Positions 25,612-35,253 of a DNA stretch of 64,000 nt are shown one piece after another. The notes under the pieces are model-generated. The model made no database searches. It saw only the letters and a list, made by a program, of their open reading frames with translations, and was not told the DNA's origin. The stretch comes from Candidatus Manganitrophus sp. (lineage in GTDB: Bacteria; Nitrospirota; Nitrospiria; SBBL01; Manganitrophaceae): the NCBI GenBank assembly GCA_028865235.1, contig CP114561.1, forward strand, positions 62,001 to 126,000, in the 5' to 3' direction. The stretch's first letter is position 1. Every line of letters starts with the position of its first letter. The translations under genes and the position numbers were made by a program.

Positions 25612-26445
25612 ATGTCCGCTTATTCAGATGGAGAGAAAGCACTGGTTTCGCTCCAGGAAGTGACCTGCGGTTATCCCAAAAAAACGGTTTTTCAAAATCT
25701 CACCCTTCAGCTTTACCCCGGACAATTCGCAGGCTTGGTCGGTCCGAGCGGGACCGGAAAGTCGACCCTCCTCAAAGCCATCTTGGGAACCGTTCCGATT
25801 CTTTCCGGCTCGGTCTCCGTATCGGGAACGCAGGTTTCTCAGCAATCGCTTCCCCATGTCGGTTATGTCCCTCAGATCGAGACGGTCGATTGGGATTTTC
25901 CGGTGACGGTGGAACAAGTGGTGGCGATGGGGCTCTACCGGGAGTCGTCCCGCCTTCCCTGGCTGACCCGGCCGGAGCGCGCCAGGATCCAGACGTTGCT
26001 CGAACAGCTCGGCATCGGCGCCTACGCGCAGCGGCATATCAAGGCGTTGTCGGGGGGCGAGCAGCAGCGGGTTTTTCTGGCGCGGGCGTTGATCGGAAAT
26101 CCGAAACTCTTGATTCTGGACGAGCCGACCTCCGGCGTCGATCTGAAAACCCAACATGCCATCCTTCATCTCCTCGGAGAGTTGAACCGAGGCGGGGTCA
26201 CCATCCTCTTGACGACGCACGACCTGAACGCCGTCGCGCGGCATCTCCCCTGGGTCATCTGCTTCAATCAAACTATCATTGCGCAGGGGTACCCCGAAGA
26301 GATTTTTACCTCTGCCATCCTTTCCAGAACTTACGATTCGGAGATGTCGGTGGTCCGCCAGGGGGATGTCATCCTGGTAGACGACAGTCCCAAGGCCGGA
26401 TTACATTTCAAGAAACAGAGTCATTCATCGCAAGGATCCAATTGA
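25612..26445 (+). CDS. Metal ABC importer ATPase (ZnuC/TroB type)
   Basis: 277 residues from the ATG at 25612, two bases after the nikR stop. Motifs: Walker A GPSGTGKSTLLK, Q-loop HVGYVPQIETVDWDFPVTVE (the VDWDFP text is typical of Mn/Zn importers), signature IKALSGGEQQRVFLARAL, Walker B LLILDEPTSGVD and switch LLTTHDLNAVARHLPW. Stop and the following start overlap (TTGA). Intact. Energises the importer with the binding protein at 24064 and the permease at 26442. Confidence 0.92.
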   Translation: MSAYSDGEKALVSLQEVTCGYPKKTVFQNLTLQLYPGQFAGLVGPSGTGKSTLLKAILGTVPILSGSVSVSGTQVSQQSLPHVGYVPQIETVDWDFPVTVEQVVAMGLYRESSRLPWLTRPERARIQTLLEQLGIGAYAQRHIKALSGGEQQRVFLARALIGNPKLLILDEPTSGVDLKTQHAILHLLGELNRGGVTILLTTHDLNAVARHLPWVICFNQTIIAQGYPEEIFTSAILSRTYDSEMSVVRQGDVILVDDSPKAGLHFKKQSHSSQGSN

Positions 26446-27407
26446 ACTTCGTCACAGCCCCGCTTCAATATGAATTTTTTGTGCATGGATTGATTGCCGC
26501 CTCGCTGGTCGGAGCGATCTGCGGATTGATCGGCGTTTATATCGTCCTAAGAAGGATGAGCTACATCGGGCATGGGCTTTCCCACGCGGTCTTCGGCGGC
26601 GCCGTGGTGAGTTACGTGATGAACTGGAATTTTTATCTCGGGGCCGGGTTGTGGGGATTTCTCTCGGCCCTTTTGATCAACATGGTGACCCGCCGGAAAA
26701 AGATCGGCGCCGACGCCGCCATCGGCGTTGTGACGACCGCGAGCTTCGCGATCGGCGTGGCGATCATCAGCCAATACCGCCGCTTTACGAAAAATTTTGA
26801 GGCCGCGCTTTTTGGGAACATTCTCGGCGTGACGACGCAGGATCTCTGGGCGATCGCCGCCGTCACCGCGGTCTCCGGCCTGCTGATTTTTATTTTCTAC
26901 CGGCAGTTTCTCTTCACGACGTTCGATGCGGAGGTGGCGCGGATTTATGGGGTTCCGACGGGGTGGGTCGAATCGCTTTTCTCGCTGATGCTGGCGGCGA
27001 CGATTATCGTCTCGATGCAGGTGATGGGGGTCACCATGATCGCCGCGGCGATCGTCTTCCCGGCGGTCGCCTCCCGCCTGGTCACCGACAGCTTCAACAA
27101 GATGGTTTTTCTTTCGACGCTGATCGGTTTTCTTTGCGGCGTCGTCGGAATGTATTCGAGCTTCTATTTCAATGTCTCATCGGGAGCGACGATCGTCCTG
27201 GTCGCCGCGCTCTTTTTCATGATCGCCTATGCGTATCATTTGATCAAGGAGAGCGGCCTTTCCACACGGAAGGAATCGATCGCACCGGTTGAGCCTGCCC
27301 CGGCGCACGACCATCCGCACGACCATGGCGGCCTTCAACACGTCCACGAACATTCCCACCAAAAAACATCCGCCCATCACAAAGGGGAACCCCCCGAGTC
27401 GCGCTGA
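26442..27407 (+). CDS. Metal ABC importer permease with His-rich C-terminal tail
   Basis: 321 residues from a TTG at 26442 that overlaps the ATPase stop; no ATG fits the frame nearby. The ABC-3 fold is clear: ASLVGAICGLIGVYIVLRRM, YIGHGLSHAVFGGAVVSYV, the EAA-like TTFDAEVARIYGVPTGWVES, then VMGVTMIAAAIVFPAVASRL. After the last helix comes an unusual cytoplasmic tail of about 45 residues rich in His (HDHPHDHGGLQHVHEHSHQK). Such a tail is not part of the standard permease and may sense or deliver the metal. It matches the style of the two His-rich mini-proteins in this window. Confidence 0.9.
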   Translation: MNFVTAPLQYEFFVHGLIAASLVGAICGLIGVYIVLRRMSYIGHGLSHAVFGGAVVSYVMNWNFYLGAGLWGFLSALLINMVTRRKKIGADAAIGVVTTASFAIGVAIISQYRRFTKNFEAALFGNILGVTTQDLWAIAAVTAVSGLLIFIFYRQFLFTTFDAEVARIYGVPTGWVESLFSLMLAATIIVSMQVMGVTMIAAAIVFPAVASRLVTDSFNKMVFLSTLIGFLCGVVGMYSSFYFNVSSGATIVLVAALFFMIAYAYHLIKESGLSTRKESIAPVEPAPAHDHPHDHGGLQHVHEHSHQKTSAHHKGEPPESR

Positions 27408-27428
27408 ATCGAACGGTCAGACGATCGA

Positions 27429-29394
27429 CTACTCTTTCTTTAATCGAATGTCATACGATCCGAGAATTCCTGCTGACGGAGGAGCGTTCGGAGAGCGCTG
27501 GACATGCGCATAAAGCGTAGTTGTGTTGCTGGCCGTCCAGTTAATCGATGAAGAGAGGGTGGTCTGGTCATTGTCGGGGCAGGTGCTGTTTCCTGTGAAG
27601 GGATTGGCGCCGCAGTTCTGATGATTCCGGCCGCTTCGGTTATCGTTTTGCAAGCCGGATAGTGGCGTGCTGGAATTTGGCGAATCGGTAATGAAGAGAT
27701 AAGTATCGGCTCCGTTCGTGAGGTTCACGGTTTCCAGCGTGTACTTCCCTCCCGCTGTCACGGAGAAGGGGATGACATCTTCGTCACCTGCTGCGGCAGC
27801 CGGGGAGGTTTGATAAAGGGTATGTTTCTGTGCGGCGCCATTTTCGGTCAATGCGGTCGCTTCGGGGGTTTGACCGCTCGTCTCGGAAGCGTCGGCGAAG
27901 AGCTCCATCTTTCGCTCCACCATGATCGATTGGAGGCTGGCGGCTGAGCCGGGATAGCTCGATTCGAATTGTAGCCAGAATGCCTCCATCGTTGCCGGTA
28001 CGGCATCGGTAAATTGGAGGAGCGTCTGCCAGATCGGCTCGAATCCGAGGGCGATTTGATCATGTGTCTCCGTGATCGGCGGTACAAGCGTCGCTGAATC
28101 ATCAAGCACATCCCAGAGAACACCGGTGATGGCAATCTCACTGGTTGTATAGACGGCGGAACTATCAAGCGATGATGGCGTTGGAGCAGCGGAGTAGTTT
28201 TCGATACTAAATGAAAAGGACCCTCCTGTTGAAGTGTCTACGTAGACAGGATTGTTCCGAACGGCGCCGGAGAAGAAATTTGCCCATCCTTCCGACCAGG
28301 CCAATCGAATATCTTGCGTATGATCGGTAATGAAGTGTGCACCGCCGGGCGAATCGTCTATGGAGAAGTGACGGGCGGCGAAATGGCCGTATTCATGGGC
28401 GATGACGGAATCGTCGTATTCATCATGATCCCCTTCCGAATCGCCGCCTCCCAGGATATAAATAGCGTCGAGTTCATCGTCGTAGAAGGTTCCTTCCGCG
28501 GTCCCAGGCTCCCAGTAGACGGTGAGCAGGGGGGGATGCAAGGATTGGGGGAATTGGTGCAGGCGCCGCCGCTCTGCTGGATCCATTCACTGGCCTTCGA
28601 GAAGGTATCGAGGATGTTGAAGAGGCCCCCTATTTCTGAATCGACAGTCGCCCTGACCTGAAGATTGGAGAAGGTCGTTCCACTGCTGTCGTCGAACCCG
28701 GAAGAGATTAAAGAGAGAAGGGCATCGTCGGTCGTATTATTGCGGATTTCAATTTTTGTCGGGTTATTGGGTTCCGTTTTGGAAACAACCTCGATATAGA
28801 TACCTCCCCGACGGCCGGAGTTGTCAATGCCGCTGAAACTAAAGTCACCATTGTTATCGGTTTCACCGGTGGCGATTGTGGTGAAGCCGTCGATCGCCAC
28901 GAGATTCACAACGGTTCCCCGGACCGGCAGAAACTCGGTGTCGTCGGTGAATCCCTCTATATCGTAGGGCCGATCTTCATATTGAACTTTTCCGGAGAAG
29001 GTGAGATTGCTCTGGCCGGAGTTGGGGCTGACCACGCCGACCATCGCGCTTTCGCTGACGGTTCGGGTAAAATTTCCGGATTTGTACGTTCCGGTGACCG
29101 CAATGATCGCAACGCCGATCTCGTTTCCGGTGGCTACGCCGTTTGAATCGATGCCGGCGACAGTGGGATCGAGTGACTGCCAGCTAAAAGAGACATTGTC
29201 TACTTCTTTTCCGGAGGAGTTAAGTGCGACCGCTGAGAAAGATCGCGTCTCCCCGACGATCAGGTTTCCTTGTTCAGGGGTAATCACGATTTGGGTGGCG
29301 GTTCGGATCCACTGCCGCCGCCTCCGCCGCCGCAAGCGGATAAAAGAAAAAGGCAGAGTCCTAGGGCAGATTGAAGGCGGATTCGATTGAGCAT
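27429..29394 (-). CDS. Lipoprotein with HExxH metalloprotease-like site (two frameshifts)
   Basis: Starts at ATG 29394 (MLNRIRLQSALGLCLFLLSA) with lipobox LLSAC and a G6 linker, then shifts frame near 29300-29325. The middle part has an Ig-like/Big-2 domain (TQIVITPEQGNLIVGETRSF, AIIAVTGTYKSG) and a carboxypeptidase-regulatory-like segment. After a second shift near 28535 comes the catalytic-looking HEYGHFAARHF (HExxH) with further conserved SEGWANFFSGAV, and a C-terminal pre-peptidase-like beta domain (VTAGGKYTLETVNLTNGADTY). About 650 residues. The HExxH plus downstream Glu (SEGWAN) is the gluzincin layout. Likely an outer-surface protease; activity is inferred. Confidence 0.7.
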
Positions 29395-29398
29395 GATC

Positions 29399-29880
29399 TC
29401 ATTTCCCTTTGAATTGGAGAATGGTCTCTCCCCTTCTTTCCGCTTGACGGAGGGGGCGCGGCGCGGCGAGTCGCTTTTTGCTTCATTGAGGGTCAGGGTC
29501 GCCTTTTCCACAAACTTTTCTCCTGCGGTTAATTCGATAACGGCCTTGCCGGTGACTTGATGGGGGGCCTTATTCGGGCTTTGAACAATTAACTCGATCT
29601 GTTTCGTCTCTCCCTTTTTCAACGGACCCTCCCACTCCTCTTCTCCTTCAACCAGTGAAAGGCCGAGCGGGAGCTCAAGCGAAAGATCGACATGGCTGAT
29701 ATCGATATTGGCCCTCGCAATCATCATCAGCTGGCTCTGCCCTCCGGAAAGGGGGATCTGCTGAAGGGAGAGCTGCAACGGCGGGCGGGGTTTAATCGCC
29801 CAGGCGGGGGGAGTGATCGCCGTCACAAAAAGGAAAGCAGCGAAGATCCAAAGGACAATCTTGTGATAAAACATGTTCAC
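29399..29880 (-). CDS. Periplasmic protein of unknown function
   Basis: Starts at 29880 with a clean signal peptide (MNMFYHKIVLWIFAAFLFVT, cleavage after AWA near 28). The mature part is beta-rich with LPLGLSLVEGEEEWEGPLKK and IELIVQSPNKAPHQVTGKAV, as in small Ig-like or NEW1-type domains that bind proteins or wall polymers. As printed, the frame runs on into the next gene's start. The proper end is probably the TGA at 29401-29399 in another frame, just before the lipoprotein gene, so a small indel is suspected. It is cotranscribed with the lipoprotein protease and may be its partner (inference). Confidence 0.6.
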
Positions 29881-29897
29881 CCTTCCAAATTTAGTTT

Positions 29898-30855
29898 CTA
29901 GTTTACCATATTTGGCGGTTTCTTCCCGGTTAGGGCGGCGACCAAATTTTCCAGGACAATCTGCCCCATTCGGATGCGGGTTTCAAGGGAGGCGGAGCCG
30001 AGGTGGGGAGAAGTACGGTTTCTTTTCTCTCGCGTAATCCCCGGGGAGGCTTGGTTCTTCTTCGAAGACATCGAGACCGGCTCCCGCAATCTTTTTCCGA
30101 TGGAGCGCGTCGATCAATGCCTTTTCGTCGACGATCGGGCCGCGCGCCGTGTTGATCAGGAATGCCGTCGGTTTCATGCGCCGGAGGGCCTTTCGGTCGA
30201 TCAGATGGCGCGATTCCTTCGTCAACGGAAGGTGAAGGGAGACAAAGTCCGATTCCCTTAGGAGGTCCGGCAACGGAAGAAAAGAGAGCCGAAGCTGCTT
30301 CTCATCTCGAACGGGTAAACGGTGTCGGCTGTGGTAAACGACCCGCATCTGAAAACCGATCGCGCGGCGTGCAACCGCCTGTCCGATCCGCCCCATTCCG
30401 ATGATGCCGAGTGTTTTTCCAAAAACATCGCCCCCGAGGAGCTGGGTGGGGGCCCAGCCGGTCCACTTTCCGGACCGGGCGAGCTGCTCCCCCTCGGGGA
30501 GGCGCCGGGCGACGGCCAGGATTAAAGCCCAGGTGAGATCGGCGGTTGTTTCGGTCAGAACGCCCGGTGTGTTGGTGACGAAAATGCCCCTCTCTCGCGC
30601 GGCGATCAAATCGATGTTGTTGTAGCCGACGGCGTAATTTGCGATGATCCGAAGACGGGGCGCGGCGGCGATGATCTCCCGGTCGATCGGATCGCTCAAC
30701 ATCGAAATGAGTCCTTCTGCGTTGCGGAAGCCGAGAAGGATTTCCTGCTTAGAAAGGGGGCGGTCTTCACGGTTGTACCGGAGCCGGAAGTGCCGTCGGA
30801 TCTCTTTCATCACCGGATCGGGGAGGGCGCGGGTTAAGAAAACGGTCGGCGTCAT
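29898..30855 (-). CDS. D-isomer 2-hydroxyacid dehydrogenase (glyoxylate/hydroxypyruvate reductase type), one frameshift
   Basis: Start ATG at 30855 (MTPTVFLTRALPDPVM). NAD(P)-binding signature TLGIIGMGRIGQAVARRAIG, substrate segment NYAVGYNNIDL, catalytic Arg in INTARGPIVDEKALIDAL, Glu in AGLDVFEEEPSLPG and His in SPHLGSASLETRIRM. The last part is in a second frame; the shift falls in CCCCGGGG near 30043-30050, so the catalytic His is restored on correction. About 318 residues, the usual length. Reduces glyoxylate or hydroxypyruvate, or oxidises the matching D-hydroxyacid. Stands alone between unrelated genes. Confidence 0.85.
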
Positions 30856-30895
30856 GACCGGCGATGATAGCGGAGTTGATCTGTTTTGACAAGTA

Positions 30896-30962
30896 GGGGC
30901 GCGCAATTGATTGCGCCCTTGCTTTTGTGATCCACAGACCAGGGCGTGATAAATCACGCCCT
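30896..30962. repeat. Pair of intergenic palindromes
   Basis: GGGCG-c-GCAAT-tg-ATTGC-GCCC (30897-30918) and AGGGCGTGA-taaa-TCACGCCCT (30941-30962, 9 bp perfect) lie between divergent genes, so they cannot be ordinary 3' terminators of both. No U-tract. They look like dispersed REP-type palindromes; a third GC-rich palindrome of similar style is at 61171. Confidence 0.5.
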
Positions 30963-31005
30963 ACCACTTTGACGTCCCAATAAAAATGTCCTATCATAAG
31001 GCGAC

Positions 31006-32581
31006 ATGAAAAAGCTGACTTTTTTTTGCCTCGCTCATTCTTCTCTCCCTTCTCTTTTTCGCTTGGAATCGTCCCAATCAAGTGACCGACGGTGGCGCGA
31101 CATTCAGAATGAACATCGCCTCGGAGCCCCCGACGCTCGATTGGTCGCTGGCGACCGACAACGTTTCGATCCGGGTCCTCGAAAACCTGATGGAAGGTCT
31201 GGCCGAATATGACGAGGCGCTTCGACCCCAGCCGGCCATTGCAAAGGGCTGGGCGGTTTCACCCGACGGACTTCGTTATGTCTTTATCTTGAGAGACGAT
31301 GTCTTCTGGACCGATGGGAAAAGGGTGACGGCGCATGACTTCGAATACTCCTGGAAGCGGCTGCTCGATCCGAAAACCGCATCGGAATATGCCTATTTCC
31401 TCTACGACATCCGGAACGCGGTCGAATATAACAGCGGGGAGCTGAAAGATCCCGATCAGGTGGGGGTGAAGGCGATCGATGAAAAGACCCTTCAAGTCGA
31501 TCTGGAAAAGCCGGCGGTCTATTTCCCGTCGATCACCACCTTCACGGCGACCTTTCCACTGCGGCGCGACGTGATTGAACGATACGGCGATCGATGGACC
31601 GAACCGGAAAACATCATCACCTGCGGCCCCTTTCGCCTCAAGGAATGGCGGCACGAGTACCGTCTGATTCTGGAGGCGAATGATCGCTACCACGGCGGCC
31701 GTCCGTCGCTCGATCGGGTGATGTTTTATGTCGTCGAGGAAGATACCACCGCGCTGACGCTCTATGAGACTGATCACCTCGATCGGGTCTCCCTTCCCCC
31801 GGTGGCGATCCCACGATACAAAGATCACCCCGATTATCTTCGCGCCCCTTTTTGAGAGGCTATTACTACGGCTTCAATGTTCAGAAAGCCCCCTTCAATA
31901 ATCCCCGTGTCCGGCAGGCTTTCTCGATGGCGGTCGATCGGAACGAGATCCCGCAGATCTTGAAGGGAGGGGAGATCCCGGCGACCTCCTGGATTCCGGC
32001 GGGGATGTTCGGCCACAATCCGAAGATCGGCCTCGGCTTCAATCCGGAACGGGCCAAAGCCCTTCTGGCGGAGGCGGGTTTTCCCGGTGGGGCAGGACTT
32101 CCCCCCGGTAACCCTTGGCTTCGACACTACTCAGACCAATCGGCTGATCGCGGAGAACATTCAGGCGCAGTGGAAGCGAAATTTAGGGGTGACGGTCGGA
32201 CTCGATAACATGGAGTGGAAGGTCTATCTGAAGCGGTTGCGGGAAGATCCCCCCTTGATCTTTCGCCTGGGATGGGGGGCCGACTACCCCGACCCCGACA
32301 ACTTCATGAACCTCTTCACCGGCACCAGCGGAAATAATCATACCCGCTGGAAAAATGCCGACTACGACCGTCTCATCTCAGAAGCGGCGAGCGAGCCGGA
32401 TGAAACCCGGCGGATCGCCCTTTACGATGAGGCCCAGCGGATCTTAACCGAAAAAGACGCCCCCATCATGCCGCTTTTCTTCGCGGCGCAGAATCTCCTC
32501 ATCAAGCCGTCGGTTCAGGGATTGGAAGTGAACGCGATGGACCTACTTTACCTGAAGAAAGTGAAAAAGACGGCGAGTTAG
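31006..32581 (+). CDS. oppA: Oligopeptide-binding protein (family-5 SBP), three frameshifts
   Basis: An OppA-like protein assembled from four frame pieces (shifts near 31040, 31850 and 32090). N-terminus MKKLTFF plus hydrophobic stretch is a signal sequence. Family-5 features: FRMNIASEPPTLDWSLATDN, YVFILRDDVFWTDGKRVTAH, NPRVRQAFSMAVDRNEI, LGWGADYPDPDNFMNLFTGT and APIMPLFFAAQNLLIKPSVQ. About 525 residues. No permease or ATPase gene is next to it. A fragment matching its last 26 codons is fused to the start of the permease gene now at 55965 in a scar at 48457-48696, which points to an ancestral oppA-oppB linkage. Confidence 0.83.
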
Positions 32582-32638
32582 TCGTCGGTTTCGATTCGTT
32601 TCCCGCCAACGTATCCATCCTTGTCGGTACTCTCCTAA

Positions 32639-32715
32639 TTTTTTATGGAATTTTTATGTGGACCGGCTACCCTTTTACACCGTTTTTATGTCGTGATTGA
32701 TAGGATAGTTTCTAA
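32639..32715 (+). repeat. KdpE-like promoter box, copy 1
   Basis: 77-base direct repeat partner of 32950-33026. Both contain GAAATTTTTAT-like then CTTTTA-nCCCGTTTTTAT-like T-rich boxes and TTGATAGGAT, then CTAA. The E. coli KdpE site is also T-rich (TTTTTATAC followed by TTTTTACACC). This copy has no kdp gene directly behind it and may be the promoter relic of a lost kdp copy. Confidence 0.5.
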
Positions 32716-32949
32716 ATAATTTGACTTCTCGAACAGTATCAGGCGGCGCTGGCCGGTCGGGATCCGAACCGGAGAATTCGGAGAGGCCGCCATTTATTAA
32801 CCTGATTCTGGAGAATGAGCTCCGTGGTTCGGTTTCGTGGTACTTCCAATTAAAATTTTTTATCCTAACGATAAACACTCCTTTCGAGGGATTGTTTCTC
32901 AGCCTTGATCGGAAGCAGTATGAAAACATAAAGAGTCATTCGCTTCTTT

Positions 32950-33026
32950 AATTTTATGAAATTTTTATACGGGAGTGTCTTACTTTTATCCCGTTTTTAT
33001 ACCGAGCTTGATAGGATGGCTCCTAA
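32950..33026 (+). promoter_or_regulatory. KdpE-like promoter box, copy 2 (kdp operon promoter)
   Basis: Same 77-base arrangement as at 32639, 311 bases downstream: ATTTTTATAC, CTTTTATCCCGTTTTTATAC, then TTGATAGGATGG. It ends 20 bases before the ATG of the small gene at 33047 and so is the likely KdpDE-controlled promoter of the operon. TAGGAT could serve as -10, with no TTGACA, as expected of an activator-dependent promoter. Confidence 0.55.
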
Positions 33027-33046
33027 CATAACACAGGGAGGAGAGT

Positions 33047-33140
33047 ATGGAAATCATTTCGGACGTTGTTTATCTCGCCGGCGCCATCGTGTTTTTTTTT
33101 GCTGAGCGGGGCGCTGATACGGGGCCTTGGAAAGTTATAG
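33047..33140 (+). CDS. Small single-helix membrane protein ahead of kdpF (T9 frameshift)
   Basis: ATG at 33047 behind GGGAGGAGAGT. The frame reads MEIISDVVYLAGAIVFF; a run of nine T (33092-33100) then shifts it. With eight T it continues LLSGALIRGLGKL and stops at TAG 33138-33140, giving a 30-residue single-helix peptide. Small membrane peptides ahead of kdpF are known in several phyla. The homopolymer makes a read error likely. Likely role is in Kdp assembly or stability (inference). Confidence 0.6.
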
Positions 33141-33216
33141 GGCGTGGGGCAAGGCGCACCTGGTGTGAAGATCCGAAATCAACAGAGTTCTTCCAGCGCC
33201 GGCCCCACCTATAAAT
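33141..33216 (+). repeat. Element C, copy 1 (hairpin upstream of kdpF)
   Basis: GTGGGGCAAGGCGCACC ... GAAGAtccGAAATCAAcagagTTCTTC ... CAGCGCCGGCCCCAC, folding into one long hairpin: GTGGGGC/GCCCCAC, GGCGC/GCGCC, GAAGA/TTCTTC with a conserved GAAATCAA loop, then TATAAA. A second tandem copy follows 3 bases later. Confidence 0.7.
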
Positions 33217-33219
33217 AGA

Positions 33220-33294
33220 CCGTGGGGCAAGGCGCACCGAAGGGGAAGACCTGAAATCAAAAGTCTTCTCCCAGCGCCGGCCCCACATATAAAA
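33220..33294 (+). repeat. Element C, copy 2 (hairpin upstream of kdpF)
   Basis: As copy 1, with compensating changes in the middle stem (GAAGAC/GTCTTC) while outer stems and the GAAATCAA loop are unchanged, which argues for selection on the fold. It ends immediately before the AAAAGGAGGAAG ribosome-binding site of kdpF. Confidence 0.7.
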
Positions 33295-33305
33295 GGAGGA
33301 AGATC

Positions 33306-33395
33306 ATGAATTCAATGTATCTGGTGGGCGGGCTCATTGCAGTGGGTCTGCTGATTTATTTAATGTATGCGCTCTTGAAACCGGAGAGATTCTAA
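33306..33395 (+). CDS. kdpF: KdpF, small subunit of the Kdp potassium pump
   Basis: 29-residue membrane peptide MNSMYLVGGLIAVGLLIYLM then YALLKPERF. The helix followed by LLKPERF is the KdpF hallmark. KdpF stabilises the KdpABC complex in the inner membrane. AAGGAGGAAGATC precedes the ATG. The stop TAA overlaps the kdpA start (TAATG). Too short for usual gene callers but unmistakable in context. Confidence 0.92.
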   Translation: MNSMYLVGGLIAVGLLIYLMYALLKPERF

Positions 33396-35198
33396 TGACA
33401 ACCAATGGCGTTCTACAAATCACACTTTTTTCGTGGTCCTAATAGCCCTGGTCAAGCCGCTGGGGCTCTACATGGCCCGGGTCTTCGAAGGGAAGCCGGT
33501 CTGGCTGGATCGTCTCTTCAAACCGATTGAGCGGTTGATCTACCGGCTCTGCGGTGTTCGGGAAGACGAGGAGATGAACTGGCAACATTATACGGTAGCG
33601 ATGCTGTTGTTCAGCCTTGTGGGGCTGATCGTCCTTTATCTACAGCAGCGGCTCCAAGGTTTCTTGCCGCTCAACCCGCAGGGATTCGGCGCGGTGTCGC
33701 CCGACTCGGCGTTCAACACCGCGGTCAGCTTCGCGTACCAACACCAACTGGCAGGGCTACGGCGGCGAGGCGACGATGAGCTACCTCACGCAGATGCTCG
33801 GCCTGGCGGTGCAGAACTTCCTCTCGGCGGCCACCGGCATCGCGGTGCTGGTCGCGCTGATCCGCGGCTTCGCGCGCCATTCGGCGAGGCGATCGGCAAC
33901 TTCTGGGTCGATCTGACGCGATCGACGCTCTACGTGCTGCTGCCGCTGTCGTTGTGTTCTGGCGCTGGTGCTGGTCGGCCAGGGCGTGGTCCAGACTTTC
34001 GGCGCCTATAAGACCGCGAAGTACGCTCGAGCCGACCAGCTACGAGGCCAAGCGGTGGTCGACGACGGCGGCCAGCCGGTGATGGACGAACAGGGCCAGC
34101 CGCAGGACAGAGAAGGTGACCGTGACCGAACAGACGCTCGCGATGGGGCCGGCGGCCTCGCAGATCGCCATCAAGCAGCTCGGCACCAACGGCGGCGGCT
34201 TCTTCAACGCCAACTCGGCGCACCCGTTCGAGAACCCGACGCCGCTGTCCAACTTCCTGCAGATGCTGGCGATCCTCCTGATCCCGGCGGCGCTGTGCTA
34301 CACCTTCGGCCGGATGGTCGGCGACACGCCGCCAGGGCTGGGCGGTGCTGGCGGCGATGACGGTTGTCCTGGTCTTGTTCATCGCCGGAGGATATTGGGC
34401 GGAGCAGCCGGGCAACCCGATGGCGGCCGGCGCTCGGCGTCGACCAGGCGGCGAGCGCGCTGCAACCGGGCGGCAACATGGAAGGCAAGGAGGCCCGCTT
34501 CGGCATCGCCAACTCGGCCCTGTGGGCCGCGGCCACCACCGCCGCCTCCAGCGGCTCGGTCAACTCCATGCACGACTCCTTCACGCCCCTGGGCGGGCTG
34601 GTGCCGATGGTGCTGATGCAGCTCGGCGAGGTGGTCTTCGGCGGCGTCGGCTCGGGGCTCTACGGCATGCTGGTGTTCGCGATCATGGCGGTGTTCATCG
34701 CCGGGCTGATGATCGGCCGCACGCCGGAGTACCTCGGCAAGAAGATCGAGGCCTTCGAGATGAAGATGGTGTCGATCGCGATCCTGGTCACGCCGCTCGC
34801 TGGTGCTGCTCGGCACCGCGATCGCGGTGGTGGCCGACGCCGGCAAGGCGACGATCTTCAACCCCGGGGCCCACGGCTTCTCCGAGGTGCTGTACGCGTT
34901 CTCGTCGGCGGCCAACAACAACGGCAGCGCCTTCGCCGGGCTGGGCGCCAACACGCCGTTCTACAACGGCTGACCGGGTCCGTGGCGATGTGGCTCGGGC
35001 GCTTCTGCGATCGTGCCGGTGCCGTGGCGATCGCCGGTTCGCTGGCCGCGAAGAAGCGCTTGCCGAACGGCGCCGGCACGCTGCCGACCCACGGGCCGCT
35101 GTTCGTTGGCGTGGCTGATCGGCACCGTGCTGCTGGTCGGCGCGCTGACCTATGTGCCGGCGCTGGCCCTGGGCCCGGTGGTCGAGCATCTGCTGTAG
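33395..35198 (+). CDS. kdpA: KdpA, K+-translocating subunit (many frameshifts, mosaic)
   Basis: Membrane subunit that binds and passes K+. The first 90 or so residues (after one fix in T6 at 33426-33431) are native in style: [40 protein letters not shown]. From about 33680 the DNA becomes much richer in GC and the frame breaks every 50-200 bases. The pieces still spell Kdp[41 protein letters not shown] (selectivity loop), [60 protein letters not shown]. Full length about 595 residues on repair. As printed it would not be functional. The GC-rich part looks like another organism's gene. Confidence 0.82.
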
Positions 35199-35253
35199 GG
35201 CGTGGGGCAAGGCGCACCGAAGGTGAAGATCAAAATCGAAGACTCTCCCAGCC
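35199..35253 (+). repeat. Element C, copy 3 (truncated, upstream of kdpB)
   Basis: GGCGTGGGGCAAGGCGCACC GAAG-gtGAAGAtcaAAATCgaaGACTCTCCCAGCC, then the kdpB ATG. It keeps the 5' arm and middle stem but lacks the 3' GCGCCGGCCCCAC arm, so the outer stem cannot form. It is inserted between kdpA and kdpB, where most kdp operons have almost no gap. Confidence 0.65.

Larger units (their letters stand above)
32582..33046 (+). other. kdp upstream region
   Basis: No recognisable full gene. Apart from the two promoter-box repeats annotated separately, 32734-32810 reads EQYQAALAGRDPNRRIRRGR followed by HLLT and a stop, which looks like the tail of an unidentified coding gene and may be a relic. The rest is AT-rich with no clear structure. 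Confidence 0.4.

Noticed and set aside
32721..32951. 76-codon frame between the two kdp promoter boxes
   Set aside because: No ribosome-binding site, low-quality sequence and overlap with a different relic-like frame; not supported as a gene.
33141..33294. Two tandem repeats resembling the start of a CRISPR array
   Set aside because: Only two units of about 76 bases separated by 3 bases, with internal base pairing and no spacers. They are copies of hairpin element C.
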